A stretch of 64,000 nucleotides of DNA from CAZHCA01 sp964530825. GTDB lineage: Bacteria; Bacteroidota; Bacteroidia; Chitinophagales; Saprospiraceae. The translations under genes and the position numbers were made by a program. Each line of letters begins with the position of its first letter. Position 1 is the first letter of the stretch. The stretch spans positions 72,010 through 136,009 of the forward strand of contig CAZHCA010000012.1 of assembly GCA_964530825.1 (NCBI GenBank). Direction: 5' to 3'. The notes under the pieces are model-generated. The model saw only the letters and a program-made list of their open reading frames with translations, was not told the origin of the DNA and did no database searches. Below are positions 26,297 through 34,454 of this stretch, piece after piece.

Positions 26297-27261
26297 TCGG
26301 GTATGCGGAAGGTTATTTTACCAAATTGAAGACCAGCATCCAGGCGGGCAAAGGCGCCGGCAGCCTCGTGTAAATCGTAAGTGGCATCTACGACTGGCAC
26401 AATTTGCTGCGTGTTTACAAATTTAACCATATCGGCAAATTCCTGATCGTTTCCCATAGTGGAACCCAAGATGGAGATCTGCTTCCAGAAAAAAGATTGC
26501 GGACTAAAATTCGGTACCGGCCCTTGTGTGCCGCCGTATACTACAATACGGGCGGCGGGGTTACACAGTTTCGGCAAACGCGCAAAGCCCTTACCTCCTG
26601 CCGAATCGATGATCAAATCGAACCCACCGGCCATTTTTTTCAGTTGTTTATTCCAATCCTCTTCACGATAATTGACACCGTTGGTGGCGCCTAGCTTTTG
26701 CGCTTTCTCCAGCTTTTCCGGCGACCCGGAACTCACATATGCTTCGGCCCCAACGGCCAAAGCAAATTGTAAAGCCATGAGGGCAACACCCCCACCGATA
26801 CCGGTAATGAACACTTTTTTGCCGGCTTTGCACTCTCCTTTAGTAAACAGAGCCCGGTACGCAGTAAGGCCCGCCAGCGGCAGTGCTGCTGCCTGTTCCC
26901 ATCGCAGGTGGGGAGGCTTATCGAAGAGATGATCTTCAGGTACAGCGATTTTTTGAGCAAAGGTCCCATGATGTGGCATACCTAACACCTCATAGTCTCG
27001 ACTCTGTGCGCGGGGGTCTTCGCCCCACTTCAGGCTCGGATTGATAATCACTTCGCGTCCGGCATACACGCCGGCTACGTCGGAGCCTAGGATGATGGGG
27101 GTTACCACTCCGGGATACAGTCCCTGCATGATGTATACATCGCGATGGTTGAGCGCTGCGGCACGCAGGTCGACTACCACCTCACCTTCGGCAGGTTCTG
27201 GGTCGGAAAACTCATTAAAAGTCAGTTCTGCACCTTTTGCTGGATAAAGCAATGTCTTCAT
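26293..27261 (-). CDS. Medium-chain dehydrogenase/reductase, quinone-oxidoreductase-like
   Basis: The 322-residue protein has the MDR fold: an N-terminal GroES-like catalytic domain (LNHRDVYIMQGLYPG, PIILGSDVAGV) and a Rossmann domain starting VFITGIGGGVALMALQ, with an AGGKGF loop. The structural zinc Cys cluster typical of alcohol dehydrogenases is not evident, which favours an NADPH-dependent quinone/enoyl reductase type. The substrate is unknown. It is the first gene of a two-gene unit with the YfcE-like phosphoesterase. Confidence 0.85.
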   Translation of the reverse strand: MKTLLYPAKGAELTFNEFSDPEPAEGEVVVDLRAAALNHRDVYIMQGLYPGVVTPIILGSDVAGVYAGREVIINPSLKWGEDPRAQSRDYEVLGMPHHGTFAQKIAVPEDHLFDKPPHLRWEQAAALPLAGLTAYRALFTKGECKAGKKVFITGIGGGVALMALQFALAVGAEAYVSSGSPEKLEKAQKLGATNGVNYREEDWNKQLKKMAGGFDLIIDSAGGKGFARLPKLCNPAARIVVYGGTQGPVPNFSPQSFFWKQISILGSTMGNDQEFADMVKFVNTQQIVPVVDATYDLHEAAGAFARLDAGLQFGKITFRIPE

Positions 27262-27274
27262 AGCTCCCTATGTT

Positions 27275-27317
27275 ACAAAAAAAATCAAAAAAGGGAAACC
27301 AAGCCGGCTGGCTTGGT
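27275..27317 (-). terminator. Intrinsic terminator downstream of the papain-fold gene
   Basis: The stem ACCAAGCC (27298-27305) / GGCTTGGT (27310-27317) with a 4-base loop is followed on the minus strand by TTTCCCTTTTTTG and a further T8 run. It sits 66 bases after the stop of the gene at 27383 and before the MDR start, separating the two transcripts. Confidence 0.8.
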
Positions 27318-27382
27318 AGGTAAAATGTGGGCGGCTGACCGTAAAACGGCTGCCTACCCATAAGTCGGTTAGTAGAGGATGG

Positions 27383-28183
27383 TTAATAATTCATTTTGGG
27401 CAACATCACATAACCATTTTGCGCGTAACGACCAAAATCTTTGTAACTAATCCAGGCGTAGCCGCCTTGCCCCCAGGTTCGACCCCAGCAACTCATGACT
27501 TCCACTGCCTGCCGATCTTCATCGAACCCAACTGCAATAAAGGGGAAGGTTTTATCGATCCTGCCGCTCGGGCGCCACATCTCCTCGCCTAGGGTCCGGA
27601 TGAGGTCGCCGGCCTGCAGTTCTACCAGTATTGGATTGCCCCGGATAAGCGCTTTTTTCACTTCAAAAACCTTTTGGCGGTTATCTGAAACGGGACGGAA
27701 TACGTGCAGGTAGTTATCAATTTTAAACTTGGGGGTTGCGTATACGGCACTGGTAAGGGCAGGCGCTTCGTACGGCAGGATGGCCGCCGAAACGGTACCG
27801 TCTTCTGCTAGGAAAGCAAAAGCGTCGTTCAGGCCAAATCGTTCCTGTTGTGCTTTCAGGTTCAAAGAGATGTAGTCCGGGCTGAGGTTGACTTTATAAT
27901 TCTTGTCTAAGTTAACGTAGAATTCTAGGCAGGAGGCAAGGGAGTAGCTCATTTCGGCCCCGCGATTGCCGGCATGGCGCACGGGCATCATGTAGGATTT
28001 AATGCTCTGCCGTTTCAGCGTCTCGCGTCCTGAGTACCCTACGTCCGGAACCACGTGCATTAATTGATCGATCAGGCTGGCATCGGTAACGCCGAAGGCT
28101 ATAGCCTCTTCGGACTTGTCTTGTTGTGCTGGCAGTTGAAAGGAAATGGTAAAGCAGATAAGAAGCAATGATAGTTGCCGCAT
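27383..28183 (-). CDS. Exported papain-fold (C1-like) protein with missing catalytic residues
   Basis: The 266-residue protein begins with a signal peptide (LLLICFTISFQLPAQ). The C-terminal block EVMSCWGRTWGQGGYAWISY matches the papain end (NSWG-x-x-WG-x-x-GY-x-x-I), and FIAVGFDED matches the VGYD strand. In the position of the usual CGSCWAF helix is AEMSYSL, so the nucleophile Cys would be Ser79. The catalytic His corresponds to Phe213 and the Asn to Ser231. If this hand alignment is right, the protein is a pseudopeptidase, perhaps a binding or structural protein at the cell surface. It could also be an amidase-type relative with a displaced active site. Confidence 0.65.
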   Translation of the reverse strand: MRQLSLLLICFTISFQLPAQQDKSEEAIAFGVTDASLIDQLMHVVPDVGYSGRETLKRQSIKSYMMPVRHAGNRGAEMSYSLASCLEFYVNLDKNYKVNLSPDYISLNLKAQQERFGLNDAFAFLAEDGTVSAAILPYEAPALTSAVYATPKFKIDNYLHVFRPVSDNRQKVFEVKKALIRGNPILVELQAGDLIRTLGEEMWRPSGRIDKTFPFIAVGFDEDRQAVEVMSCWGRTWGQGGYAWISYKDFGRYAQNGYVMLPKMNY

Positions 28184-28259
28184 GCGGGTTCAGATTTATG
28201 TTCAAGGATTTTTATCATGAACGTTTCCTCATTGTCGAATCTTTTCCCAGGGCGGTATT

Positions 28260-28964
28260 TTAATCGATTTTTCCCCGAATAGTCCTCGCTTCATCAAGTA
28301 GGAGTTGCTGTACCTGAAGAGTCGAATCGACCACTCCTTTTTCCACGGCAATCTGATCCAGAAGCGTCCGAGCCTCGGCAATTTCCTCCTCCCAGCGGGC
28401 GATATTGCTCTTCAGGCGCTCCTCTTTCCGCGCCAGCTGTTCGCGTTCTTTTTCCAGGTCGCGCAGGAATCTTTCCTCTTTTTCGATGACGACATCAGCG
28501 CCGGCCAGACGTACTTCGCGATCGAAAATCGTAACCCACTCCTCAGCTGCAGCGAGGCGTTTGCTACTTTTGCGGGTATCCAGAAAGGTTTCACCAGTGT
28601 CAAACCAAAAGATAACCTCAGCACTGTTACTACCGCGCGGGGATATACGCGCATACACATTAACTGGCTGCTCACTGATACCGGGCATAAAGGCGCCTTC
28701 TACAAAAAACTCCCGTTTCCGCCGATTGTATTTTGGGGCGCGTCCATCCAAATCCTTGAGGTAATCGCGTAGTACTTTTTCAACCTCCTTGTTCTCCAGT
28801 CCTGGCAAGGTTATAGAAAGCGCTGGGTAGCGGCCGGCGCTCATCGAACTTTCGATGGCTTGCAGCTCGCCGGCGCCGGTGCGGATGGGAATTTGAAAAT
28901 CGTTTTGGGCCCATAACACGAAAGGGACCCAAACTAGTAAGCAAAGGAGTAATCGTCGGTGCAT
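28260..28964 (-). CDS. Exported coiled-coil protein of unknown function
   Basis: The ATG at 28964 (MHRRLLLCLLVWVPFVLWAQ) gives a signal peptide; a longer frame to 29015 adds a non-signal stretch and is rejected. After the signal comes a ~120-residue beta-rich region (ALSITLPGLENKEVEKVLRD, VNVYARISPRG), then a long charged coiled coil from about residue 135 to the end (EKEERFLRDLEKEREQLARK and following). It is a periplasmic protein with no family I recognise. It is on the same strand as OsmC, downstream of a hairpin. Confidence 0.6.
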   Translation of the reverse strand: MHRRLLLCLLVWVPFVLWAQNDFQIPIRTGAGELQAIESSMSAGRYPALSITLPGLENKEVEKVLRDYLKDLDGRAPKYNRRKREFFVEGAFMPGISEQPVNVYARISPRGSNSAEVIFWFDTGETFLDTRKSSKRLAAAEEWVTIFDREVRLAGADVVIEKEERFLRDLEKEREQLARKEERLKSNIARWEEEIAEARTLLDQIAVEKGVVDSTLQVQQLLLDEARTIRGKID

Positions 28965-28995
28965 TATTACATTGGTTTCGCTTCGTCTGTTTAAA

Positions 28996-29045
28996 GATAA
29001 ACTACCGGATTGCACCCTTTATCATTTACAATCCGGTAGTTTATC
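28996..29045 (-). terminator. 17-bp perfect inverted repeat between osmC-like and coiled-coil genes
   Basis: GATAAACTACCGGATTG (28996-29012) and its exact complement (29029-29045) flank a 16-base loop, beginning 5 bases after the OsmC stop. The T-run after it on the minus strand is weak (TCTTTAAAC), so it may be a terminator or a 3'-end stabiliser. Confidence 0.6.
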
Positions 29046-29049
29046 CTGT

Positions 29050-29487
29050 TTACCGCTCCAGCTCTACCTCCAACTGGATCGGTACTGTGCTCAACGCTTT
29101 GGATACCGGACAATTTTCCTTAGCCATCGTTGCCGCCTGGTGAAATTCATTTTCCGACATGCCCGGCACTTTGCCGGTCAGGTGAAGTTGAATTTGGGTG
29201 ATTTCAAAACCACCCTCTACAGATTGCAAGGTCAATTTAGCTGTAGTATCGAGGGTTTCCGGTTCGTTACCCGCTTCTGCCAGGATAAAGCTCAGGGCCA
29301 TATTAAAACAACCGGCGTGTGCAGCCGCAATCAACTCTTCGGGGTTGGTGCCGGCCCGGCCATCTTCGTTCTCAAAACGGGTTCTGTAGCTGTATGGGGT
29401 TTCTCTTAATACGCCGCTCGGAGCGGTTAGTTGACCGGCCCCTTTAGCGCCGGTACCTTTCCAGATGGCTTGTGCCTTGCGTTGCAT
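29050..29487 (-). CDS. OsmC-family peroxiredoxin
   Basis: The 145-residue protein has the OsmC fold and both redox Cys: AAHAGCFNMALSFIL (peroxidatic, residue ~59) and KENCPVSKALSTVPI (resolving, ~125). A TNPEELIAAAHAGC stretch places it in the OsmC subfamily, which reduces organic hydroperoxides with lipoyl or dithiol donors. It starts 27 bp before the stop of the PEBP gene region on the same strand and may share its transcript. Confidence 0.93.
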   Translation of the reverse strand: MQRKAQAIWKGTGAKGAGQLTAPSGVLRETPYSYRTRFENEDGRAGTNPEELIAAAHAGCFNMALSFILAEAGNEPETLDTTAKLTLQSVEGGFEITQIQLHLTGKVPGMSENEFHQAATMAKENCPVSKALSTVPIQLEVELER

Positions 29488-29514
29488 AATTCTATTTTTA
29501 TTGAGAAAATTGGC

Positions 29515-30060
29515 TCACCGCTGGTGGTACATCACAATGGATGCTTTTTCAATGGTGTTCTGCCACAAATAGAAACCCACCACCGCCGGGGTAGCGTTCA
29601 TATCGAGGCCTAGTTTTTCTGTTTTAAGTGCGTGTACAGTAATCAGATACTGGTTCGAACCATGCCCCTCGGGCGGACAGGGACCGCCGTAGCCGGGCGT
29701 ACCGTAGCTGGTCTGGGTCTGGATAGCGCCTCGGGGTAGTATTTTGCCGTCGGCCGACCCGGCACCAGAAGGCAACTCGGACACGTCGGCTGGAATATCG
29801 AACACCAACCAGTGCCAAAAGCCGCCACCGGTAGGCGCATCTTTGTCGTACATGGTAATGGCAAAGCTCTTGGTCCCCTCCGGTGCGTTCTCCCAATTCA
29901 GTTGAGGCGATAGGTTTTCTCCTGAGCAACCAAAACCGTTGTAAACCTGCTTTTGGGTCGCCTGGCCACCCAATTCAGCGCTTTTCAAGGTAAAGGTTTG
30001 GGAAAAAGTGCTAGCATTGATCAGCAATAATGCCAATAGGGTTAATTTTGATGGTAGCAT
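29515..30060 (-). CDS. YbhB/YbcL-type PEBP family protein, exported
   Basis: The 181-residue protein has a signal peptide (LTLLALLLINASTFSQ). It shows the PEBP core: LSPQLNWENAPEGTKSFAITMYDKDAP, GGGFWHWLVFDIPAD, and the ligand-binding loop GYGGPCPPEGHGSNQYLITVHAL. The family binds anionic or lipid ligands; bacterial roles are unclear. It is on the minus strand 27 bp upstream of osmC. Confidence 0.92.
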   Translation of the reverse strand: MLPSKLTLLALLLINASTFSQTFTLKSAELGGQATQKQVYNGFGCSGENLSPQLNWENAPEGTKSFAITMYDKDAPTGGGFWHWLVFDIPADVSELPSGAGSADGKILPRGAIQTQTSYGTPGYGGPCPPEGHGSNQYLITVHALKTEKLGLDMNATPAVVGFYLWQNTIEKASIVMYHQR

Positions 30061-30141
30061 GATAAAGTATTTGGGTTAGGAATGTTTTGTTGATCGGCAA
30101 GCGGTAGTACAGGTTTGCATACAAAATAAGGTGGGGAAAAT

Positions 30142-31722
30142 CTAATCCTTCTCTATCCGCTCCTCCAGAATATTACCCGCCTGATCGATTTTCAGGTGTA
30201 CTTCCCAGTTGCCCTTTTCCAACTCCAGATAATACCCGATGAAACTGCCTTCTTTGACGTAGTTGATCTTGTCGATAACGTAGCCAGGGTGTTTTTCAGC
30301 GACTTGGTGCCGTAACGCATCCGGCAGTTCGTCCTTGTAGGTGATGGTATTGTCATGACCACGTGCAGCGATAGCCTCCTGCTTGCCCTCCACGAAAATA
30401 TTTGGACCGCCTTCCGGCGCCTTGATCAAATCGAAAGCATCGTACAGCTGTCCGGTAGCCGTATAGGCTTTGAAGGAAAGGGTATCCTCATCGATGCGGA
30501 TAACCTGGAAAAGCTGGGTATTCTCTGCGGCGCGGTCGCGCTCGGCACTCTCAAAATCATCCCAAGCATTTGGCCGGAGATTATACATCTTGCCGCCGCT
30601 AACTGAAACGACGTAGACCGTACCGGTTTTTTGGTCGCGCGTATTCGAGCCGTCGACTATGTTTTCCCCTTTTACCGGCGAACGTCCCCTGGCGTAGCTA
30701 TGGTCGTGGCCCTGGAGGGCCAAGTCAACGCCGAATTTGTCGAACAACGGCTTCCAAAGCTTGCGCAGGCGCTGATTATCGCGCCCCTCCGAGGCGGAGT
30801 ATAAAGGGTGGTGGTAGGCGGCGATGGTCCACTTCTGTGGATTTTTCTGCAAGACTTTCCGGAGCCATCTGGCCTGCTCTTCGTGTTGTTCCATGCTGTT
30901 GAGTACGACGAAACGGACATCCTGATAATCGAGAAAATAATTGGTCTCCGGCAGGGTTTCGATTCCATTCTTGGGCAAGGTAAACTGCGGGTTCCACTGG
31001 ACCGAAAGATGCTGTTCAGATTCACCCTCGATATAGGGCTCGTATTCGTGATTACCGGGCAATGGCAGAGACGGCAGCATCCGGTGAATCCAGCCGCCGG
31101 CAGAAAACCACTCGTGCCATTCGCGTTCGCTGTGGGCGTTGTTGATCAGGTCGCCAGCATGAATAATAAAACCGGCATCAGGGGCTTTGCGATACCCCTC
31201 CCGGATTAGGCGCGACCACAATTCCAGGATGTAGTTCTGGGCATCGCCCACATAGAGAAAAGAAAATGGCTTCGGCTTATCCGAAGCGGTGCGAAATTGG
31301 ATCCATTCGCTCCAGATTTCGCCATCGCCCACCCGGTAGGCGTAGAGGGTATCTGGTATCAGCCCCCTGAAAGTCACCGAATGATAATTGGACACGACTT
31401 CGGCAGTGTACACCTTAGAGGCATTCATGGTAAATGTTTTGGCTTTTTCTACCACTGCATTGCGCCAGAATTTCGGGGCGGCCGTAGCCAGGGCGATTTC
31501 AGCGTAACCTTCAGTAACCTGTGGACTGGTCCGCCAGGTAATACTGATCGTTTTGGCAGGATTGTCGCTGTAATTCAAAACAATATGGTCGGGGTGTTTA
31601 CCGGGTTTACTCCAGTCAGCGGCAAACTTAGGAACCTGGTATGGGCGGTTCTGAGCAGTAAGCAACAAGGGAAAAAACAACAGAAATAATGCAGGGCATG
31701 GGAAAAATAGCTTGCGGGTCAT
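30142..31722 (-). CDS. Purple-acid-phosphatase-like metallophosphoesterase with N-terminal FN3-like domain, exported
   Basis: The 526-residue protein has a signal peptide (LFLLFFPLLLTAQ). A purple-acid-phosphatase N-terminal beta domain (TISITWRTSPQVTEG, GLIPDTLYAYRVGD) precedes the catalytic domain with GDAQN, HAGDLINN, PGNHEY, AYHHPLYS and QGHDHSYARG, which supply the metal ligands. A ~110-residue C-terminal extension follows. It should hydrolyse phosphomonoesters in the periplasm. It is monocistronic, separated by 130 bp from the PLP cluster. Confidence 0.9.
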   Translation of the reverse strand: MTRKLFFPCPALFLLFFPLLLTAQNRPYQVPKFAADWSKPGKHPDHIVLNYSDNPAKTISITWRTSPQVTEGYAEIALATAAPKFWRNAVVEKAKTFTMNASKVYTAEVVSNYHSVTFRGLIPDTLYAYRVGDGEIWSEWIQFRTASDKPKPFSFLYVGDAQNYILELWSRLIREGYRKAPDAGFIIHAGDLINNAHSEREWHEWFSAGGWIHRMLPSLPLPGNHEYEPYIEGESEQHLSVQWNPQFTLPKNGIETLPETNYFLDYQDVRFVVLNSMEQHEEQARWLRKVLQKNPQKWTIAAYHHPLYSASEGRDNQRLRKLWKPLFDKFGVDLALQGHDHSYARGRSPVKGENIVDGSNTRDQKTGTVYVVSVSGGKMYNLRPNAWDDFESAERDRAAENTQLFQVIRIDEDTLSFKAYTATGQLYDAFDLIKAPEGGPNIFVEGKQEAIAARGHDNTITYKDELPDALRHQVAEKHPGYVIDKINYVKEGSFIGYYLELEKGNWEVHLKIDQAGNILEERIEKD

Positions 31723-31852
31723 GTGAGCCTCTTTTGTCGGTAGTTAATAACGGAAAAATCTGAGAAGGAAAGTACATCAACCGTATTAACTGCCGGTAAA
31801 GACGAAGGGATTTTTTTAGCCCAGACAGGGAATGGTTGATAGCATGGCACCC

Positions 31853-33043
31853 TCATATCAGAATGGTAGCTGGGGGGGTGCGACTGCAGTGTTGCGACCA
31901 CATGCTAATCGTATTCGCCCCCGCGTTGTGTATCAGGAAAATATCCCCTTCCTGTACCACGGGCAATTCAATTTCCGGATACAACACATCCCCGGCAAAA
32001 CAAAGAGGACCGACCACCTGGTAGGTTGCGGTAGCATCCGTTCCACAGCGGCGGATCACGGAGCAAGGGTAATGAATTGGTAAATTGGAATATACCTTGC
32101 GCAGGAACAGATCAGCACCTACGTGCAGGTAAACCGTACCGGGTGTTTCTTCGGTGGGGGGCGTAACATATTCAATACGGGAGGCGACGAAGGCACTGTC
32201 TTTATAAACGAACGTCCCGTACTCCGTAACTAGTTGATAGCCGTCGAGCAAACCCTCCATGGCTTCGAGTGCGCCCACGAAGGTCGACACGCTAAAGGCT
32301 TCGTCGTCGAGCGAAAAATCGATACCCCCGCCGATGTCTATTGTATCGATAGGCTGATCATTATGTCCCTTGGACCGCCGCGTATTGATCTCCCGGGCCA
32401 GCGCCAAAACCTTCCGTATTGCAGTGAGGTTGTTTTCAAAATTGCGGATATTACTGCCAATGTGCATGTGCAGTGCTGTTATCTGGGGGTAGCGCCCGGC
32501 TGCTTCCAGAATGTCTTCCCATTGAGTAATGGGTACGCCAAACTTCGAATTGGCACGAGACACATCAAATAGCTGGGGGGCGTCGTTGGCCACTATTGGA
32601 TTGATGCGCAATCCCAAGCGTCCAGAAAAAGCGCTCGGATAGCGATCCAGTTCCGCCAGGTTGTTGGCATTGAGTAACATACCCGGCAGGTGATCGTGGC
32701 AATACTGAATCTCCGCACGGGTTTTCACCGGAGAATCAAAAACGATACGTTCCGGCCTGGCACCGGCTGCCCGGGCAAGTTGCACCTCTTCAAAGGATGC
32801 GGCCTCCAAACCATACCCCGACTCCACTACGTAACGCAGCACTTTCGGATGAGAACAGGTTTTGATGGCTACAGCGTGCAGGGTCCGTTCGGGAAAATGC
32901 TGCCGCAGGAGTTGCAACCGGTGATCGAGGACTTCACGCAAGTAGATGATCACCGCTTTTTCACTAGAGCCCGCCTGGCCGGATTTAATCGCTTGCTGGT
33001 AAATCGACGCTGCTTGGCTGGGATAGATTTGCATAGGTCGCAT
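31853..33043 (-). CDS. Fold-type III PLP decarboxylase, LysA/NspC-like, third gene of the amide-ligase cluster
   Basis: The 396-residue protein has the alanine-racemase-like barrel and decarboxylase hallmarks: the PLP Lys61 in HAVAIKTCSHP, LEAASFEEVQLA, HMHIGSNI, the phosphate loop IDIGGGIDFS, and the catalytic Cys348 in GPLCFAGD. Motifs that fix substrate in diaminopimelate decarboxylase are changed: EPGR corresponds to EYGT, and the terminal GAY to GAN. A decarboxylase of a different amino acid is likely. It overlaps the preceding gene by 59 bp (starts at 33043 or 33034), so the two are coupled. It is not the housekeeping lysA by motif. Confidence 0.78.
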   Translation of the reverse strand: MRPMQIYPSQAASIYQQAIKSGQAGSSEKAVIIYLREVLDHRLQLLRQHFPERTLHAVAIKTCSHPKVLRYVVESGYGLEAASFEEVQLARAAGARPERIVFDSPVKTRAEIQYCHDHLPGMLLNANNLAELDRYPSAFSGRLGLRINPIVANDAPQLFDVSRANSKFGVPITQWEDILEAAGRYPQITALHMHIGSNIRNFENNLTAIRKVLALAREINTRRSKGHNDQPIDTIDIGGGIDFSLDDEAFSVSTFVGALEAMEGLLDGYQLVTEYGTFVYKDSAFVASRIEYVTPPTEETPGTVYLHVGADLFLRKVYSNLPIHYPCSVIRRCGTDATATYQVVGPLCFAGDVLYPEIELPVVQEGDIFLIHNAGANTISMWSQHCSRTPPATILI

Positions 33044-34454
33044 AGAGTTTTTCTTCGATAATGGAAAGGATCATCCGGTCACGGGTAAAAGATTGTTCGT
33101 CTTGCTGTACGAAGTGTCGAATATTTTTTGCACCAACGGCTATTCGCAAAAAAGAACGGTCACCGTAACGCACCGGTTGGCCGATATTGACTCTACGAAA
33201 ATCGTGAGCAGATGCATAATCATCCTTTACAATTGAAAAATACAGCGCCTTCAGTTCATCGTGGTCGAGGTACCGGTCTTCGTAGCGCAACCGGAAAGAA
33301 ATGATCGAGCTATTTGTCAAATTTTGATCGGGCATCAATTCAAAACAAGGACGGCTTTCGATTTCTTTTAGCATGCACTTCGACCAGCACTCAATTTTTT
33401 CCCGCACCAACCTCTTTGATAAAGACTGGTAGCGATTGATTTCCGCCAGGGCAACCGCCCAACGAAGAGCGCCGGCCTGATTGATGGTTGCTGGAAAAGG
33501 GGCCAGGTTTTGCAGCGCAGGAGGCATATCGTAACGGCTGAATACGGAACCGAAACCTTTGACGGAAGACCAGTCCTGTGCTTTTCGCAGCCGGCTGGTA
33601 AGTGCTTCTGGCACTAAAAAAGCGCCGCAAAAAGGGGGCGCTTGGTAAAACTTCGAACCGGTAATCATCAGTAATGCACCCTTGGCCAAAAGGGTATTGA
33701 TCAGGCTGCGGCGGTGGCGGAACTGGCACAGGTCTACCGTGAATAATACATTATCAGCCTGCACTTGATCGATCAGGCTTAGGTTTTCTTCGATACCCGA
33801 CTTGCTACCATACACCAGGTTGATAACAATGAAGTGCTCGGCGTGGGTACGGACCAATTCCCTGATGGATTGCTGATGATCCAGAATAGCTCCCGATGCG
33901 GAGCGCGCGTTAAAAAAGACGGTCTTCGGCACCGTTCCTTCGACTAACCGCGATCCCTTGGGTACCCACTCACCAAACTGATTGTAGTTAGCATAAAATT
34001 GCCCCTGAGCAGCCAAGCGGGTACCTGAGCCCAGTTCTTCCAGACAGGTTATGATGTTCAAAACGGGGCGCTTTGGCTCCAGCAAGCGGTGAAACATCAG
34101 TGGCAAAAATACCAAGTCCGTTCCCGAGGGGCTAAAGAAGACCTCAAATGCACTTGCTTCCGGCGGATTCATCAGGCCTTGCAGGGTTTGGCGATTGGAT
34201 TCGATCAGCCTTTTCCAGTCCTGAACTTCGATATTTTCCCGAAGTAGTTGTTGCAAAAGCGTCACATCTTCGGCACGGGCGGGATTACCCGTACACGAGC
34301 CGCGATTGACCACGTCGTTATTGACCAGTGGCGTTCCGTACCTGGTGAGGCCTTCGTCGTCGAGGAAGATTCGTTCGTCGGCCCCTTCCGATAGCAAAAT
34401 ATTTAAATCTTTGACTGCACTCTGCTCTGGGGCAGCTGTGTGTGGTTTCTTCAT
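32985..34454 (-). CDS. Fold-type I PLP enzyme (class V aminotransferase-like), second gene of the cluster
   Basis: The ATG at 34454 overlaps the preceding stop as ATGA and is preferred to the ATG at 34463. The 489-residue protein has the class V layout: SPSGTDLVFLPLMF for PLP phosphate binding (~108-121), the pyridine-nitrogen Asp and Gln in VDLCQFRHRR (Asp241, Gln244), and the Schiff-base Lys268 in TGSKFYQAPPFCGAF. I cannot place it in a named family. It has neither the SGHK nor the RTGHHC motifs of a cysteine desulfurase. It is tightly coupled to genes on both sides, so it likely acts on a shared intermediate: transamination, retro-aldol or elimination are possible. Confidence 0.7.
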   Translation of the reverse strand: MKKPHTAAPEQSAVKDLNILLSEGADERIFLDDEGLTRYGTPLVNNDVVNRGSCTGNPARAEDVTLLQQLLRENIEVQDWKRLIESNRQTLQGLMNPPEASAFEVFFSPSGTDLVFLPLMFHRLLEPKRPVLNIITCLEELGSGTRLAAQGQFYANYNQFGEWVPKGSRLVEGTVPKTVFFNARSASGAILDHQQSIRELVRTHAEHFIVINLVYGSKSGIEENLSLIDQVQADNVLFTVDLCQFRHRRSLINTLLAKGALLMITGSKFYQAPPFCGAFLVPEALTSRLRKAQDWSSVKGFGSVFSRYDMPPALQNLAPFPATINQAGALRWAVALAEINRYQSLSKRLVREKIECWSKCMLKEIESRPCFELMPDQNLTNSSIISFRLRYEDRYLDHDELKALYFSIVKDDYASAHDFRRVNIGQPVRYGDRSFLRIAVGAKNIRHFVQQDEQSFTRDRMILSIIEEKLYATYANLSQPSSVDLPASD

